A model generated the notes under the pieces. The model saw only the letters and a list, made by a program, of their open reading frames with translations, searched no databases and was not told where the DNA came from. From Desulfobacteraceae bacterium (GTDB taxonomy: Bacteria; Desulfobacterota; Desulfobacteria; Desulfobacterales; Desulfosalsimonadaceae): a stretch of 16,343 nucleotides of DNA. The stretch lies in the NCBI GenBank assembly GCA_021162325.1, contig JAGGYV010000073.1:1-16343 (forward strand). The letters run 5' to 3'. Made by a program: the position numbers and the translations under genes. Positions 15,339 to 16,343 of this stretch are shown piece by piece (position 1 is the first letter of the stretch; every line of letters begins with the position of its first letter).

Positions 15339-15578
15339 ATGGAAATTGAGACAACCATTAGAGATTCTTTAAAAACACTAAAACAATTCCCACCTGAGAC
15401 GCCGATCAAGATAATTATCCAGGATCTTCGAAAAGACACGGAGTCGAGCATCTCGACAAAGGGCGGTGAAAAAAAACCACACCTTCCCTTCTTAGATGAT
15501 AATGATTTTTGGGATAGTGAGAATACGCCAACGGATTTATCTGTCAATGTGGATAAATATTTGTATGGTGACGAATGA
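15339..15578 (+). CDS. Putative antitoxin partner of the PIN-domain toxin
   Basis: A 79-residue polar, acidic-tailed protein (EIETTIRDSLKTLKQF, later FLDDNDFWDSENTPTDLS and KYLYGDE). I do not recognise a named family, and no clear ribbon-helix-helix or AbrB fold can be read by eye. The antitoxin call rests on context: small size, position just upstream, and a 4-base ATGA overlap with the PIN gene start at 15575, the usual layout of toxin-antitoxin pairs. I chose ATG 15339, which has AAGAGG six bases upstream, over an in-frame ATG ten codons earlier (15309) with no ribosome site. It is intact while its toxin is broken. Confidence 0.65.
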   Translation: MEIETTIRDSLKTLKQFPPETPIKIIIQDLRKDTESSISTKGGEKKPHLPFLDDNDFWDSENTPTDLSVNVDKYLYGDE

Positions 15579-16122
15579 AAAACAGGGAAATCTTTATTGA
15601 TACGGGTGCTTACTTGTCACGCTGCCACATACGGGACGGAAAGCATGATCTTTCCAAGGAAATTTGGCAGAAGTTAAGAGATGACGGCTTCGTAAAAAGT
15701 CCAAATTCTGTGTTGCGCTACATTCCTCGTTTCTTCAAAGTACGCTAAGTACGAATCATCACTCAGAATTTGCGCGCCTTGAATTTGAACTTTTATACTT
15801 TGCCGTCGGAATCTGACTTTTTACGAGACTATCAAGAGATGATAACAGAATACTGATTACCAGCAACCATGTGTTAGATGAGCTGGCCACTTTACTTGGG
15901 AGACGCACAAATTTTGAATTTGCTGCAAGAAAGTTAAAACAAATTTATGAAGCAGATATTCAAATAGAACGAACCGACGAAAAAGACGAATTAAAAGCGT
16001 TAAAATTCCTTGAAAAATACGCAGACCAAAATATCAGTTTCACGGACTGTCTTTCATTTGTGATTATGCAGCGATTAAAAATTAAGCAGGTCTTTTCTTT
16101 TGATAAGTGGGAAACAACATAG
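15575..16122 (+). pseudogene. PIN-domain toxin gene, disrupted by a 149-bp mobile element
   Basis: PIN-domain proteins are metal-dependent RNases and the usual toxins of VapBC-like pairs. The 5' part encodes MKNREIFIDTGAYLSRCHIR (first acidic residue Asp9) up to KLRDD. The 3' part encodes NRILITSNHVLDELATLLGR, later ISFTDCLSFVIMQRLKIKQV and FSFDKWETT before TAG at 16122. Between them the 149-bp element at 15685-15833 shifts the frame; as it stands, translation would stop at 15746 after 57 residues. Deleting the element and one copy of its 9-bp duplication gives 129 codons in frame, with the expected PIN acidic residues (Asp9, Glu of LDEL, Asp of FTDC, Asp of SFD). The present gene should yield no active toxin. 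Confidence 0.88.
15676..15842. mobile_element. 149-bp MITE-like element, copy B, with 9-bp target duplication
   Basis: The element occupies 15685-15833 in reverse orientation to copy A at 8097-8245. It is the same length and differs at five positions. AAGAGATGA flanks it directly at 15676-15684 and 15834-15842, a clean target-site duplication. It sits inside the PIN gene. Confidence 0.92.
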
Positions 16123-16134
16123 GGAAACAACATA
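16109..16134. repeat. 13-bp tandem duplication at the PIN stop codon
   Basis: GGGAAACAACATA is present twice (16109-16121 and 16122-16134). It covers the last codons and stop of the PIN gene and abuts the left end of the 129-bp element. It parallels the 20-bp duplication at the left end of the related element at 14815. Confidence 0.75.
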
Positions 16135-16263
16135 GGGTCGCATCTTAATTATTAATTATTTTCTTTCGTATTCTGTTAATCTGCCCTCTCAGCCTGCTAT
16201 CATTCTGAATTATTTTTGTGATATAATTGTATTTGCAAATAATTAATAATTAAGATGCGACCC
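16135..16263. mobile_element. 129-bp deletion derivative of the RAYT-remnant element
   Basis: It has perfect 26-bp inverted ends (16135-16160 and 16238-16263), identical to those of 14815-15232. The interior keeps only the transposase gene's last codons on the minus strand (16145-16231: YNYITKIIQNDSRLRGQINR, then RKKIINN). About 290 bases of the longer element are missing, as expected of an internally deleted MITE that could be moved in trans. Confidence 0.82.
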
Positions 16264-16272
16264 CTTTTTACG

Positions 16273-16343
16273 TTGCCGTCGGAATCTGACTTTTTACGAG
16301 ACTATCAAGAGATGATAACAGAATACTGATTACCAGCAACCAT
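16273..16343. repeat. 71-bp exact repeat of 15800-15870 at the window edge
   Basis: The last 71 bases equal 15800-15870: the right end of the 149-bp element, its 9-bp duplication and PIN gene sequence up to just before codon GTG at 15871. Upstream of 16273 the two copies differ. Either a tandem duplication with a 473-bp period continues past the window, or an assembly path was joined at a repeat. Confidence 0.9.

Overview
The window looks like chromosomal DNA of a Gram-negative anaerobe, most plausibly a Desulfobacterales-type member of the Desulfobacterota. The evidence is the moderate-GC housekeeping genes for an outer-membrane envelope (lptE, murJ, yajC-secDF), the presence of a four-helix-bundle (23S rRNA intervening-sequence type) gene, and spacers full of small palindromic repeats. 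Taxonomy is inferred from gene style only. The window end may also be a contig end, because the last 71 bases exactly repeat an internal stretch.

Positions 1-7873 are read from the minus strand. In transcription order they hold rng (RNase G), yajC, secD, secF, a four-helix-bundle gene that appears to be an insertion, dprA and topA. topA starts inside the dprA stop codon and runs off the left edge. The rng-yajC spacer holds a 131-bp miniature inverted-repeat element with an 8-bp target duplication. The yajC-secD spacer holds an 87-bp palindromic repeat.

Positions 8484-14677 are mostly plus strand: leuS, lptE, then rpsT on the minus strand, then murJ, an ftsB/divIC-like gene and a small TPR-like gene. 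rpsT has a strong minus-strand promoter and a TTG start, as known for E. coli rpsT. The rng-leuS and leuS-lptE spacers hold further palindromic elements, including a 149-bp element that recurs at 15685.

Positions 14678-16343 are an accessory tail. It has two related elements with 26-bp perfect terminal inverted repeats that carry the 3' end of a REP-associated (Y1, COG1943-like) transposase gene. Between them lies an antitoxin-PIN toxin pair with its own candidate promoter. The PIN gene is broken by a second copy of the 149-bp element. Removing that element and one copy of its 9-bp target duplication restores a 129-codon PIN gene in frame, with its acidic residues in place.

The housekeeping genes cover protein export (YajC-SecDF), RNA processing (RNase G), translation (LeuS, S20), envelope assembly (LptE, MurJ, FtsB-like) and DNA metabolism (DprA, TopA). 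Five of them (topA, secD, yajC, lptE, rpsT) appear to start at TTG. I found no complete new defence or metabolic system. The most informative content is the set of miniature mobile elements and the datable knock-out of the PIN toxin.
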